Of a stretch of DNA of 64,000 nucleotides, positions 47,516-57,062 are shown one piece after another. The notes beneath the pieces were generated by a model. The model did not search any database and was not told where the DNA came from. It was given only the letters and a program-made list of their open reading frames with translations. This stretch comes from Streptomyces nymphaeiformis (lineage in GTDB: Bacteria > Actinomycetota > Actinomycetes > Streptomycetales > Streptomycetaceae): assembly GCF_014203895.1 (NCBI RefSeq), contig NZ_JACHJY010000008.1, forward strand, positions 1 to 64,000, given 5' to 3'. How positions within the stretch are numbered: position 1 is the first letter of the stretch; each line of letters opens with the position of its first letter. The position numbers were made by a program, and so were the translations under genes.

Positions 47516-49201
47516 ATGACGCCCACGAGCGCGACCGGCGCGACGGAGAGGTTCCGGGCCGCCCGGGACTTCCTGCTGCAGCATCGCGAGGACTACGAGA
47601 CGGCCTACGAGGGCTTCGCCTGGCCCCGGCCCGACCGTTTCAACTGGGCGCTCGAATGGTTCGACGTCATCGCACGGGACAACGACCGCACCGCGCTGCA
47701 CATCGTCGAGGAGGACGGCTCCGAGACGCGGGTGAGCTTCGCCGGGATGTCCGCCCGCTCGAACCGGGTCGCGAACTGGCTCCGGGCCCAGGGCGTCCGC
47801 GCCGGCGACCGGATCGTCCTGATGCTCGGCAACCAGGTCGAGCTGTGGGAGACCGTGCTCGCCGCGATGAAGCTGCGCGCCGTCCTCATCCCCGCCACCC
47901 CGCTCCTCGGCCCCGCCGACCTGCGCGACCGCGTCGACCGGGGCCACGCCCGGCACGTCATCGTGCGCGCCGAGGACACCGCCAAGTTCGACGACGTCCC
48001 CGGGGACTACACCCGGATCTCGGTCGGCGGCGACGGGGTGAACTGGCTGGGGTACGAGCTCGCCGCCCAGGAGTCGGACGTCTTCGAGCCCGACGGCGTC
48101 ACCCTCGCCGACGACACCCTGATGCTGTACTTCACCTCCGGCACGACCGCCCGCCCCAAGCTGGTCGAGCACACCCACACCTCGTACCCCGTCGGGCACC
48201 TCTCGACGATGTACTGGATCGGCCTCAAGCCCGGCGACGTGCACCTCAACATCTCCTCGCCGGGCTGGGCCAAGCACGCCTGGTCCAACCTCTTCGCGCC
48301 GTGGAACGCCGAGGCGACCGTCTTCATCCACAACTACACCCGCTTCGACCCGGCCCGGCTCATGGACGAGATGGAGCGCAACGGCGTCACCAGCTTCTGC
48401 GCCCCGCCGACCGTGTGGCGGATGCTGATCCAGGCCGACCTCGGCCAGCTGAAGACCCCGCCGCGCGAGGTCGTCGCCGCCGGCGAACCCCTCAACCCCG
48501 AGGTCATCGAGTCCGTGCGGCGCGCCTGGGGCGTCACCATCCGCGACGGCTTCGGCCAGACCGAGACCGCCGTCCAGGTCTCCAACAGCCCCGGCCAGCG
48601 GCTCAAGGAAGGCTCCATGGGCCGCCCCAGCCCCGGCTTCCGGGTCACCCTCGTCGACCCGGTCAGCGGCACGCCGGACGTCGAGGAGGGCGAGATCTGC
48701 CTCGACCTCGCCGCCAACCCGGTGGGCCTGATGACCGGCTACCACGGCGACCCGGAGCGCACGGCGGAGGCGATGTCCGGCGGCTACTACCGCACCGGCG
48801 ACATCGGCTCCCGCGACGCGGACGGCTACATCACGTACATCGGGCGCGCCGACGACGTCTTCAAGGCGAGCGACTACAAGATCTCCCCCTTCGAGCTGGA
48901 GAGCGCGCTCCTGGAGCACGAGGCCGTCGCCGAGGCCGCCGTCGTGCCCGCCCCCGATCCGCTGCGGCTCGCCGTCCCCAAGGCGTACATCGTCCTCGCG
49001 GCGGGCTGGGAGCCGGGCGAGGAGACCGCGAAGGCCCTGTTCGCCCACTCGCGCGCGGTCCTCGCCCCGTACAAGCGCGTCCGCCGCATCGAGTTCGCCG
49101 ACCTGCCCAAGACGGTCTCCGGCAAGATCCGGCGCGTCGAACTGCGCCGGCTGACGGCGGAGGGCGGCGGTACGGAGTACGTGGAAGGGGACCTGCGATG
49201 A
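47516..49201 (+). CDS. AMP-forming medium-chain acyl/aryl-CoA ligase
   Basis: A 561-residue ANL enzyme; ATGAGGAGGACACATG gives a strong ribosome site. FNWALEWFDVIARDNDRTAL at the N-terminus and YFTSGTTARPKLVEHTHTSY, DGFGQTETAVQVS, TGDIGSRDADGYITYIGRAD, SGKIRRVEL (catalytic Lys) define it. It is the full-length paralogue of the ligase at 13146-14876. The substrate is likely a medium-chain or benzoate-like carboxylate for catabolism. It is cotranscribed with the next ligase (ATGA overlap) and divergent from the GAF-LuxR regulator. Confidence 0.92.
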   Translation: MTPTSATGATERFRAARDFLLQHREDYETAYEGFAWPRPDRFNWALEWFDVIARDNDRTALHIVEEDGSETRVSFAGMSARSNRVANWLRAQGVRAGDRIVLMLGNQVELWETVLAAMKLRAVLIPATPLLGPADLRDRVDRGHARHVIVRAEDTAKFDDVPGDYTRISVGGDGVNWLGYELAAQESDVFEPDGVTLADDTLMLYFTSGTTARPKLVEHTHTSYPVGHLSTMYWIGLKPGDVHLNISSPGWAKHAWSNLFAPWNAEATVFIHNYTRFDPARLMDEMERNGVTSFCAPPTVWRMLIQADLGQLKTPPREVVAAGEPLNPEVIESVRRAWGVTIRDGFGQTETAVQVSNSPGQRLKEGSMGRPSPGFRVTLVDPVSGTPDVEEGEICLDLAANPVGLMTGYHGDPERTAEAMSGGYYRTGDIGSRDADGYITYIGRADDVFKASDYKISPFELESALLEHEAVAEAAVVPAPDPLRLAVPKAYIVLAAGWEPGEETAKALFAHSRAVLAPYKRVRRIEFADLPKTVSGKIRRVELRRLTAEGGGTEYVEGDLR

Positions 49202-50784
49202 CGATCTCGTACGCGCACGGGGTGTCGGAGACGCCGCTCCTCGGCGACACCATCGGCGCCAACCTCGACCGCGCCGTCGCCGCCTGGCCCGACCGCGAGG
49301 CCCTCGTCGACGTCCCCACCGGACGCCGCTGGACGTACGCCGAATTCGGCGCGGACGTCGACCGGTTGGCGTCCGCGCTGCTCGGCAGCGGGGTCCGCAA
49401 GGGCGACCGGGTCGGGATCTGGGCGGTGAACTGCGCCGAGTGGGTGCTCGTCCAGTACGCCACCGCCCGCATCGGCGCCGTCATGGTGAACATCAACCCG
49501 GCCTACCGCGCGCACGAGTTGGAGTACGTGCTCAAGCAGGCCGGCATCTCGCTGTTGTTCGCCTCGCTCACCCACAAGACGAGCGATTACCGCGCGATGG
49601 TCGAGCAGGTGCGGGGCGCGTGCCCGGAGTTGCGCGAGGCGGTCTACTTCGGCGACCCGAGCTGGGACGAACTGCTCGCCCGGACGCCGGGGGAGCTCCG
49701 CCCGGAGCCGCTCTCCTGCGACGAGCCCGTCAACATCCAGTACACCTCGGGGACGACGGGCTTCCCGAAGGGCGCCACGCTCTCCCACCACAACATCCTG
49801 AACAACGGCTACTTCGTGGGCGAGATGATCGCCTACAGCGAGCAGGACAGGATCTGCGTTCCCGTCCCGTTCTACCACTGTTTCGGCATGGTCATGGGGA
49901 ACCTCGCGGCCACCTCGCACGGCGCCTGCATGGTCATCCCGGCCGCCTCCTTCGACCCGGCGGCCACCCTCCGGGCGGTCCAGGAGGAGCGCTGCACCTC
50001 CCTCTACGGGGTGCCGACGATGTTCATCGCCGAGCTCAACCTGCCCGACTTCGCCTCGTACGACCTCTCCACGCTCCGCACCGGGATCATGGCGGGCTCG
50101 CCGTGCCCGGTCGAGGTGATGAAGCGGGTCGTCGCCGAGATGAACATGGCGGAGGTGTCGATCTGTTACGGCATGACCGAGACCTCGCCCGTCTCCACCC
50201 AGACCCGCCGCGACGACGACCTGGAGCGCCGTACGGGCACCGTCGGCCGGGTCATGCCGCACGTCGAGGTGAAGGTCGTCGACCCGGCGACCGGGCTGAC
50301 CGTCGAGCGCGGCACGGCGGGCGAGCTGTGCACCCGCGGCTACAGCGTGATGCTCGGCTACTGGGACGAGCCGGAGAAGACCGCCGAGGCGATCGACGCG
50401 GGCCGCTGGATGCACACCGGGGACCTCGCGGTCATGCGGGACGACGGCTACGTGCAGATCGTCGGCCGCATCAAGGACATGATCATCCGGGGCGGGGAGA
50501 ACGTGTACCCGCGCGAGATCGAGGAGTTCCTCTACGGGCACCCCAAGATCGCGGACGTCCAGGTCGTCGGCGTACCCGACGAGCGGTACGGCGAGGAGAT
50601 CCTGGCCTGCGTGATCCCGCGCGACCCCGCCGCCCCGCCCACCCTGGACGAGATCACCGCCTTCTGCCGCGACCGGCTCGCCCACTACAAGATCCCGCGG
50701 AGGGTGGAGATCCTCGCCGAGTTCCCGATGACGGTGAGCGGGAAGGTGCGGAAGGTGGAGCTGCGGCAGAAGTACGGGTCCTAG
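49198..50784 (+). CDS. Fatty acyl-CoA synthetase (AMP-forming)
   Basis: A 528-residue ANL enzyme, ATG overlapping the previous stop (ATGA). NIQYTSGTTGFPKGATLSHH is the P-loop, VPFYHCFGMVMGNLAATSHG the family loop, CYGMTETSPVS the core motif, TGDLAVMRDDGYVQIVGRIK and DMIIRGGENVYPREIEEFLY the hinge, and SGKVRKVELR the catalytic Lys. This is the long/medium-chain FadD-like branch, distinct from its upstream partner, so the operon can activate two acid classes. The 3' end overlaps the convergent acetyltransferase by 4 bp (CTAG). Confidence 0.93.
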   Translation: MTISYAHGVSETPLLGDTIGANLDRAVAAWPDREALVDVPTGRRWTYAEFGADVDRLASALLGSGVRKGDRVGIWAVNCAEWVLVQYATARIGAVMVNINPAYRAHELEYVLKQAGISLLFASLTHKTSDYRAMVEQVRGACPELREAVYFGDPSWDELLARTPGELRPEPLSCDEPVNIQYTSGTTGFPKGATLSHHNILNNGYFVGEMIAYSEQDRICVPVPFYHCFGMVMGNLAATSHGACMVIPAASFDPAATLRAVQEERCTSLYGVPTMFIAELNLPDFASYDLSTLRTGIMAGSPCPVEVMKRVVAEMNMAEVSICYGMTETSPVSTQTRRDDDLERRTGTVGRVMPHVEVKVVDPATGLTVERGTAGELCTRGYSVMLGYWDEPEKTAEAIDAGRWMHTGDLAVMRDDGYVQIVGRIKDMIIRGGENVYPREIEEFLYGHPKIADVQVVGVPDERYGEEILACVIPRDPAAPPTLDEITAFCRDRLAHYKIPRRVEILAEFPMTVSGKVRKVELRQKYGS

Positions 50785-51296
50785 ACCACCTCCCGGCGCA
50801 TGCAGACGCGCGGCCAGAGCGACAGGCCGTGGGCCGCCTCGGCGAGGCTGATCGCGCGCAGGCCGTCCGTGAGCGCCGGGTCGGAGTCGGCGAGCGGGCG
50901 GAAGCCGAGGCGGGTGTAGTACGGGGCGTTCCACGGGACCTCGGTGAAGGTCGTCAGGGTCAGGGCCGCCAGGCCCTGCTCCCTGGCGGCCGCCGCCACG
51001 TGCTCGATCAGCGCCCGGCCGACGCCCCGGCGGGCGGCGTCCGGATGCACCGACACCTGCTCGATGTGGGCGGCGCCGTCGACCGTGTCCGTGAGCAGGT
51101 ACGCGACCGGGCGGTCGGCGGCGTCCACCGCCACCCACGCCCGGCCCGCGCAGCGGTACGTCTCCAGGACGTCCAGGGGCAGCGGATCGTCGTCGGCGAT
51201 GGCCGCCATGCCGAGGGAACGGAAGGGCTCGCCCGCCGCCCGTTCGATGTCCTGGAGCAGCGGGAGTTCGGCCGGAGCGGCCGCTCTGATGCGCAT
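50781..51296 (-). CDS. GNAT-family N-acetyltransferase
   Basis: A 171-residue protein starting MRIRAAAPAELPLLQDIERA. HIEQVSVHPDAARRGVGRAL is the acetyl-CoA binding motif A (V-x-P-x-x-R-x-x-G-x-G/A), and LTLTTFTEVPWNAPYYTRLG motif B. The ATG at 51296 has no ribosome site but a TACTGT hexamer just upstream, so the mRNA may be leaderless. Its stop overlaps the convergent ligase stop (shared CTAG). Substrate unknown; homologous small GNATs acetylate amines or antibiotics. Confidence 0.88.
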   Translation of the reverse strand: MRIRAAAPAELPLLQDIERAAGEPFRSLGMAAIADDDPLPLDVLETYRCAGRAWVAVDAADRPVAYLLTDTVDGAAHIEQVSVHPDAARRGVGRALIEHVAAAAREQGLAALTLTTFTEVPWNAPYYTRLGFRPLADSDPALTDGLRAISLAEAAHGLSLWPRVCMRREVV

Positions 51297-51315
51297 AGGA
51301 CAGTATGGCGCGGGC

Positions 51316-52101
51316 TCAGCACGGGGCGCCGCCCGCACTCGTACCGGGACCGCCGTCGTCCTCCTGGGGGCGGTCGAGCAGCCCGCCGTCGCGCGAGAAC
51401 CGCGGCAGGAACAGGGCCAGGGCGGGGTCGCCGTACAGCGCCACGTACAGCTGGACGAGCCACCCGTCCGTCACCTCGCGCCGGTGCGCCGGCAGCGGAT
51501 ACCGCTCCCGCAGACCGCTGAGGAGCCGCCGCGCCGCCGCCGTCGTGTCCGGCAGCCGCAGCAGCGCCACGGCGACGAGGACCGCCGGGGCCCCGGCGGC
51601 GAGCGCGCCGACGAGGCCCGCTCCGGAGACCCCGGTCGCGAACGGCCCCGCCAGCGCGGTCAGCGGCACGCACCCCAGCAACACCCTGGCCGTCCACAGC
51701 CGCGCGAGCGGCCGCAGCAGCCCCGCCCCGCGCAGCTCGCCGCGCAACGTGTCCACGGCCCGCCGTGCCTCGGGGCGCTGCGCGAGCGTCCGCAGCGCGA
51801 GGGCCCGGTGCAGGGCCCCGTGCACTCCGAGCTGTACGGGGTCACGGGTGCGGCCCGGTCCGCCGTTGGCCCGAATCGTACGTTTACGGCCCGCGGCGAC
51901 GGCCCCGCGCTGGTGCAGCGCCACGAGCGCCACGGTGACGGCCGCGCGGCGCCCGCCGCGCAGCAGCGCGAGCGCCTGGGGCGGCGGCACGGCGGCCGCC
52001 CCGCCCTTCCTGCTGCGCGTTCCGCCGCTCCTCAACAGCAGGGCGGCGATCAGCAGTTCGCCCCAGACTGCCCCGATGAACCACCACGTCCCCGTCGGCA
52101 T
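51316..52101 (-). CDS. TIGR04222-type membrane protein
   Basis: A 261-residue protein. One N-terminal helix (WWFIGAVWGELLIAALLL), a cytosolic, positively charged middle with two TIGR04222-like helical repeats (AAVTVALVALHQRGAV, LGVHGALHRALALRTLAQ), then helices LLGCVPLTALAGPF and GLVGALAAGAPAVLVAVALL. It ends with LYGDPALALFLPRFSRDGGL, typical of the actinobacterial TIGR04222 family whose function is unknown. The ATG at 52101 is preferred over a GTG at 52149 because it directly precedes the membrane helix. Confidence 0.75.
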   Translation of the reverse strand: MPTGTWWFIGAVWGELLIAALLLRSGGTRSRKGGAAAVPPPQALALLRGGRRAAVTVALVALHQRGAVAAGRKRTIRANGGPGRTRDPVQLGVHGALHRALALRTLAQRPEARRAVDTLRGELRGAGLLRPLARLWTARVLLGCVPLTALAGPFATGVSGAGLVGALAAGAPAVLVAVALLRLPDTTAAARRLLSGLRERYPLPAHRREVTDGWLVQLYVALYGDPALALFLPRFSRDGGLLDRPQEDDGGPGTSAGGAPC

Positions 52102-52189
52102 CACGCCCACCCCCCGAGGGTGTTGTGCCCGGCCGAGCGTGATCGTCACGCGTGAATGGCCGATTTCGGATGCCGAGGAGTTGTGAGGC

Positions 52190-53887
52190 TCAGGCGCCGC
52201 CGGCCGCGAGTTCGGCCGCGGAGTGGTTGACGGGCTGCGGGGTGCCGGTCAGGTCCAGGACGAACAGCGGGAGACCGACCTCGGCGGCGCGGGAGCGGGC
52301 CTCCGGGGTGTAGCCGGCGAGCGAGAAGAACACGCTCACGGTGGCCCTGCTCAGCCCGTTGAGCCAGAGGCACTCGACGGCCCGCAGCCCGGTCGGCCGG
52401 GTGCTCGGGTCGACCTGGGCGACGAGCCCCGGAGCCCGCAGGTCCACACCGGACGAGGGCCGCTCCTCGGGCTGGACGACGTCCCGGAACCCGAGCCACC
52501 GCAGATACCCGGCCGCCGCCGCGACGGCGTCCCGAGAGGTCCGGATCGTCACGGGGCGAAAGGCCCCACGGAGGGGGACGGGCCGCGGCGCGACGGGCGG
52601 CGGAGACACCCGCAGCGGGTACCGCTCGGCGAAGGGCCGGGGCCGCCCGGGGCCGGCACCGTCCGCGCCGCGCCCTGCTGCGCCGTCCGCGCCGCGCCCG
52701 GCCGCGCCGTCCGTGCCGTGCCCTGCCGGGCCCGTCGCGGTCGTACCGAGCCCGGTCGGGCCGGTCCGGCCCGCGCCGCGCCCGGCATCGCCCCGGGCCT
52801 TCGGCCCCGGTCCGAACCACGGGGAGCCGGCCTCGCCCGATACGGAGGGAGCCCCGTTCCGGGAGCCCTCGCTCCCGCCCCGCCCATCGGCTTCCTCGCC
52901 CACCCGGTCACCGTCGGCCCCGGTGGGGGAGCCGGGTACACCCCCGGCCGCCTCGTCGGCCTCGCCGCGGTCCGCCCCGCCGGCGCCGCCGGCCGTCGCG
53001 GCTCCACCGGGGGCGACCCCGCCGGATCCGAACCCGTCCACCCCGGCCCTCGCGGGGCCGAACCCGTTCGCGCCGGCCTCTCCGGGGCCGAACCCGTTCG
53101 CGCCGGCCTCTCCGGGGCCGAACCCGTTCGCGCCGGCCTCTCCGGGGCCGAACCCGTTCACGCCGGCCCCTTCGGGACCGAACGAGTCCACCCCGGCCCC
53201 TTCGGAGCCGAACGCGTCTGCGCCGGGCCCGCCCGCCTCGGGTCCGCCCAGGCCGGAACTCCCCGTCCCCGCCCTGCCAGACCCGGCCCCGTCCGTTTCC
53301 GGGCCGTGCCCCGTATCACCCCGGCCAGTGGCCGCGCCGTCCGTACCGACCTCGCCCGGACGCAGCCCGTCCGCACGGGGACCGCCCGTCCCTGCCCTGC
53401 CGGTGCCGGGCCCGCGGGTGCCGGGTGCTCCCGTATCGAATCCGCTTAAACCGCGGCCGTCCGCCCCGGGCCCGCCGGCAGGAGCTCCGCCCGCCCCGCG
53501 ACCGCCCGCCCTCAGGCCCCGCCCCGCACCACCCCTCCCGGCGTCGGCGGCGTCGGGCCCGTTCGATCCGGCCACCCCGCTCCCCGGGTCGTTTGAGGCG
53601 ACGCCCATCGGTCCCGGCGTCGGGGCCGGCGGGTGGACCGGCACCCGGAGGACCGTCCCGCACGGGCAGCCCAGTTCCGGGTGGGGCCAGTCGTTGTCGC
53701 GGCCGCAGGCTCCGCAGCGGACCGTGACCCATTCGTCCGCCCAGTTCCGGTGCGTGATCGGTTCCGCGACCGCCCCCGCCGCGACCGGCGCCGCGACCGG
53801 GCTCCCGCACGCGCAGGGGAAGACGGGTGCCGCGTACGCCTGCGTGCGCAGGCATTCCGGACAGCGCACCGGTACCGACTCGCCCAC
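52190..53887 (-). CDS. Zinc-ribbon protein with long Gly/Ala/Pro repeat region and C-terminal nuclease-like domain
   Basis: About 565 residues. The GTG at 53887 has AGGGGG 8 nt upstream. Two CPxC/CxC zinc ribbons lie at the N-terminus (VRCPECLRTQAYAAPVFPCA and VRCGACGRDNDWPHPELGCP). The middle 330 residues are low-complexity, including 10-residue repeats (GEAGANGFGP). The C-terminal 120 residues (VAAAAGYLRWLGFRDVVQPE, SSGVDLRAPGLVAQVDPSTR) resemble a restriction-endonuclease-like fold seen in Streptomyces proteins of unknown role, with D and Q-x-D-like residues. No neighbour clarifies function. The repeat region is poorly conserved in nature, so length is likely to vary between strains. Confidence 0.72.
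   Translation of the reverse strand: MGESVPVRCPECLRTQAYAAPVFPCACGSPVAAPVAAGAVAEPITHRNWADEWVTVRCGACGRDNDWPHPELGCPCGTVLRVPVHPPAPTPGPMGVASNDPGSGVAGSNGPDAADAGRGGAGRGLRAGGRGAGGAPAGGPGADGRGLSGFDTGAPGTRGPGTGRAGTGGPRADGLRPGEVGTDGAATGRGDTGHGPETDGAGSGRAGTGSSGLGGPEAGGPGADAFGSEGAGVDSFGPEGAGVNGFGPGEAGANGFGPGEAGANGFGPGEAGANGFGPARAGVDGFGSGGVAPGGAATAGGAGGADRGEADEAAGGVPGSPTGADGDRVGEEADGRGGSEGSRNGAPSVSGEAGSPWFGPGPKARGDAGRGAGRTGPTGLGTTATGPAGHGTDGAAGRGADGAAGRGADGAGPGRPRPFAERYPLRVSPPPVAPRPVPLRGAFRPVTIRTSRDAVAAAAGYLRWLGFRDVVQPEERPSSGVDLRAPGLVAQVDPSTRPTGLRAVECLWLNGLSRATVSVFFSLAGYTPEARSRAAEVGLPLFVLDLTGTPQPVNHSAAELAAGGA
53041..53220 (-). repeat. Six 30-nt tandem repeats in zinc-ribbon gene
   Basis: Units 53071-53100, 53101-53130 and 53131-53160 are identical except for the last base. 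Flanking units 53041-53070, 53161-53190 and 53191-53220 are diverged. Each encodes 10 residues such as GEAGANGFGP on the minus strand. Length polymorphism by slippage or recombination is expected. Confidence 0.92.
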
Positions 53888-53984
53888 AGCCCAACCCCCT
53901 GTCGTTCCGCCCCATCGTCCACCCATCCGACGACCCGGGGGAGGGTGTTCGGCCACTTCCGTGATCCCGGCGGGCGGACTTCTC

Positions 53985-54053
53985 TTGACGGCTCTCCGAA
54001 CCCCGACCTACATTGCTTCCGTATAGCAGAACAGTATTTCCGCATTACGGAAA
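53985..54053 (+). promoter_or_regulatory. gcl promoter with two AllR-type operators
   Basis: TTGACG (53985-53990), 18 bp, TACATT (54009-54014) form a housekeeping-type promoter. TTCCGTATAGCAGAA (54017-54031) overlaps the expected start, and TTTCCGCATTACGGAAA (54037-54053) is a perfect palindrome. Both match the TTCCGYATTRCGGAA form of the allantoin repressor AllR. Their centres are 21 bp apart, exactly as in the hyi promoter. Confidence 0.78.
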
Positions 54054-54119
54054 CAGTCGGGTCGGCCTCCGAGACGAGCCGCCCGCCTGGATCCGCCCGG
54101 CCGAAGCAGGAGCACTCCC

Positions 54120-55907
<1,788 letters not shown>

Positions 55908-55942
55908 TCACTCTGATCACTCTGATCGCGGAGCCGTGAGAC

Positions 55943-55976
55943 GGCCCCCGCCCCGAGGAGCACCGGGGCGGGGGCC
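55943..55976. terminator. Bidirectional terminator between gcl and ArsR gene
   Basis: Perfect 13-bp GC-rich stem (55943-55955 with 55964-55976), 8-nt loop. The right arm ends at the ArsR stop codon (55977-55979). The preceding sequence holds a TGATCACTC direct repeat. Confidence 0.8.
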
Positions 55977-57005
55977 TCACCCTTTCCCGCCTTTCCCGTC
56001 TTTCCCGTCTTTCCGTCTTTCCCGCGGACCTCGGCCTTCCTGCGCCCGTACGAGCACCGCGCCCGCCGCCGTCCACTCGTAGAGGACCGAGCGGCCCGAC
56101 CGCCCCCGCCGGACGAGCCCGGCGTCGAGCAGCACCTTCAGATGGCGGCCGACCGAGCCGAGCCCCTGCCCCGTGAGCGCCACCAACTGGCTGGTGGAGA
56201 GGGGGGTCCCGAGTCGTACGAGCACTCCGGCGCGGGCCGTTCCGATCAGGGCTCCCAGGGCCTCGGGGACGGTCGGGCCGGTCGCGTCCGCGAGGGCTCC
56301 CGCGCAGGCGTAGACGACCGCGTAGCGCTCCGTCCCCTCCCAGGACACCCAGCCGGTGGCCGGCGTCACCGGCACGAAGAGGAGTCGCCCCCGGTCGACC
56401 GAACGCGGGGGATAGTCACGGGTGTTCACCTGGAGCCGCCCGTCGCCGAGCCAGCGCATCTTCCCCGGGCACAGCTCGTCGAGCGCCGCCGCCCAGCCTC
56501 CCCGGCTCAACAGGGCCGTCCGGGCCGTCACATCGGCCTCCAGGACCCTCCGCCGCCGCGCCCAGTCCGGCAGCACGGTCTCCCGCCACACCCAGCCGAG
56601 CACGCCGGCGAGCCGGTCCGGCAGGTCCCGTGCCGAGCGCAGCGGCTCCGGTACCGGGCCGCCCATCGCCACCGCCAACTGGTCGACGGCGTCGGCGGGT
56701 TCGGCCGAGCGGACCGCCTCGACCTCCTCCTCGAAGCTCCGCTCGCGGTCGCCCAGCGGGGTCGGGGTGAGGAAGTCCGCGTTCCAGGTGGGGCCGATCG
56801 CCGCCCGTACGAGCAGGGCGTCGAGCGGCTCGGCCGCGAGCCGCTCCCGGTACGCGGGCAGGTGCCGGGCGAGCCAGGCCCGCTCGCCCGGGTGCGCCGA
56901 CGCGGCCGAGTGGAGGGTCTTGAGCGAGGCGACGGTCTCGGCGAGCGGCGAGAGCACGAACGAGCTCGTCGCCAGGGTGTCCGTACCGATCTGCCACCAG
57001 CCCAT
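55977..57005 (-). CDS. ArsR/SmtB-type winged-helix regulator with N-terminal DUF5937-like domain
   Basis: A 342-residue protein. Residues 1-240 form an actinobacterial N-terminal domain (FVLSPLAETVASLKTLHSAA, HPGERAWLARHLPAYRERLA). About 250-320 is the winged helix (RAGVLVRLGTPLSTSQLVAL, GQGLGSVGRHLKVLLDAGLV, RRGRSGRSVLYEW). The C-terminus is a lysine-rich repeat (RKDGKDGKGGKG) from 9-nt repeats at 55981-56022. No metal-binding CxC is seen. The ATG at 57005 lies inside a palindrome that also covers its ribosome site. It is divergent from an MFS exporter that it probably represses. Confidence 0.88.
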   Translation of the reverse strand: MGWWQIGTDTLATSSFVLSPLAETVASLKTLHSAASAHPGERAWLARHLPAYRERLAAEPLDALLVRAAIGPTWNADFLTPTPLGDRERSFEEEVEAVRSAEPADAVDQLAVAMGGPVPEPLRSARDLPDRLAGVLGWVWRETVLPDWARRRRVLEADVTARTALLSRGGWAAALDELCPGKMRWLGDGRLQVNTRDYPPRSVDRGRLLFVPVTPATGWVSWEGTERYAVVYACAGALADATGPTVPEALGALIGTARAGVLVRLGTPLSTSQLVALTGQGLGSVGRHLKVLLDAGLVRRGRSGRSVLYEWTAAGAVLVRAQEGRGPRERRKDGKDGKGGKG

Positions 57006-57027
57006 GTTTCGCCTCCCCGCGAAACAT
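57004..57027. promoter_or_regulatory. ArsR-type operator overlapping ribosome site and start
   Basis: ATGTTTCGC (57004-57012) and GCGAAACAT (57019-57027) are perfect 9-bp arms with a 6-bp spacer. On the minus strand the right arm and spacer supply GGGGAGG, the ribosome site of the ArsR gene, and the left arm includes its start codon. This allows very tight autoregulation and control of the divergent MFS gene. Confidence 0.75.
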
Positions 57028-57062
57028 TACCGGTGGTCGCCGCGCTCTCCGAGACTCCCCGC

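Noticed and set aside
53041..53220. CRISPR-like array
   Set aside because: The 30-nt units are contiguous with no unique spacers, are in frame within a gene, and no cas genes are present.
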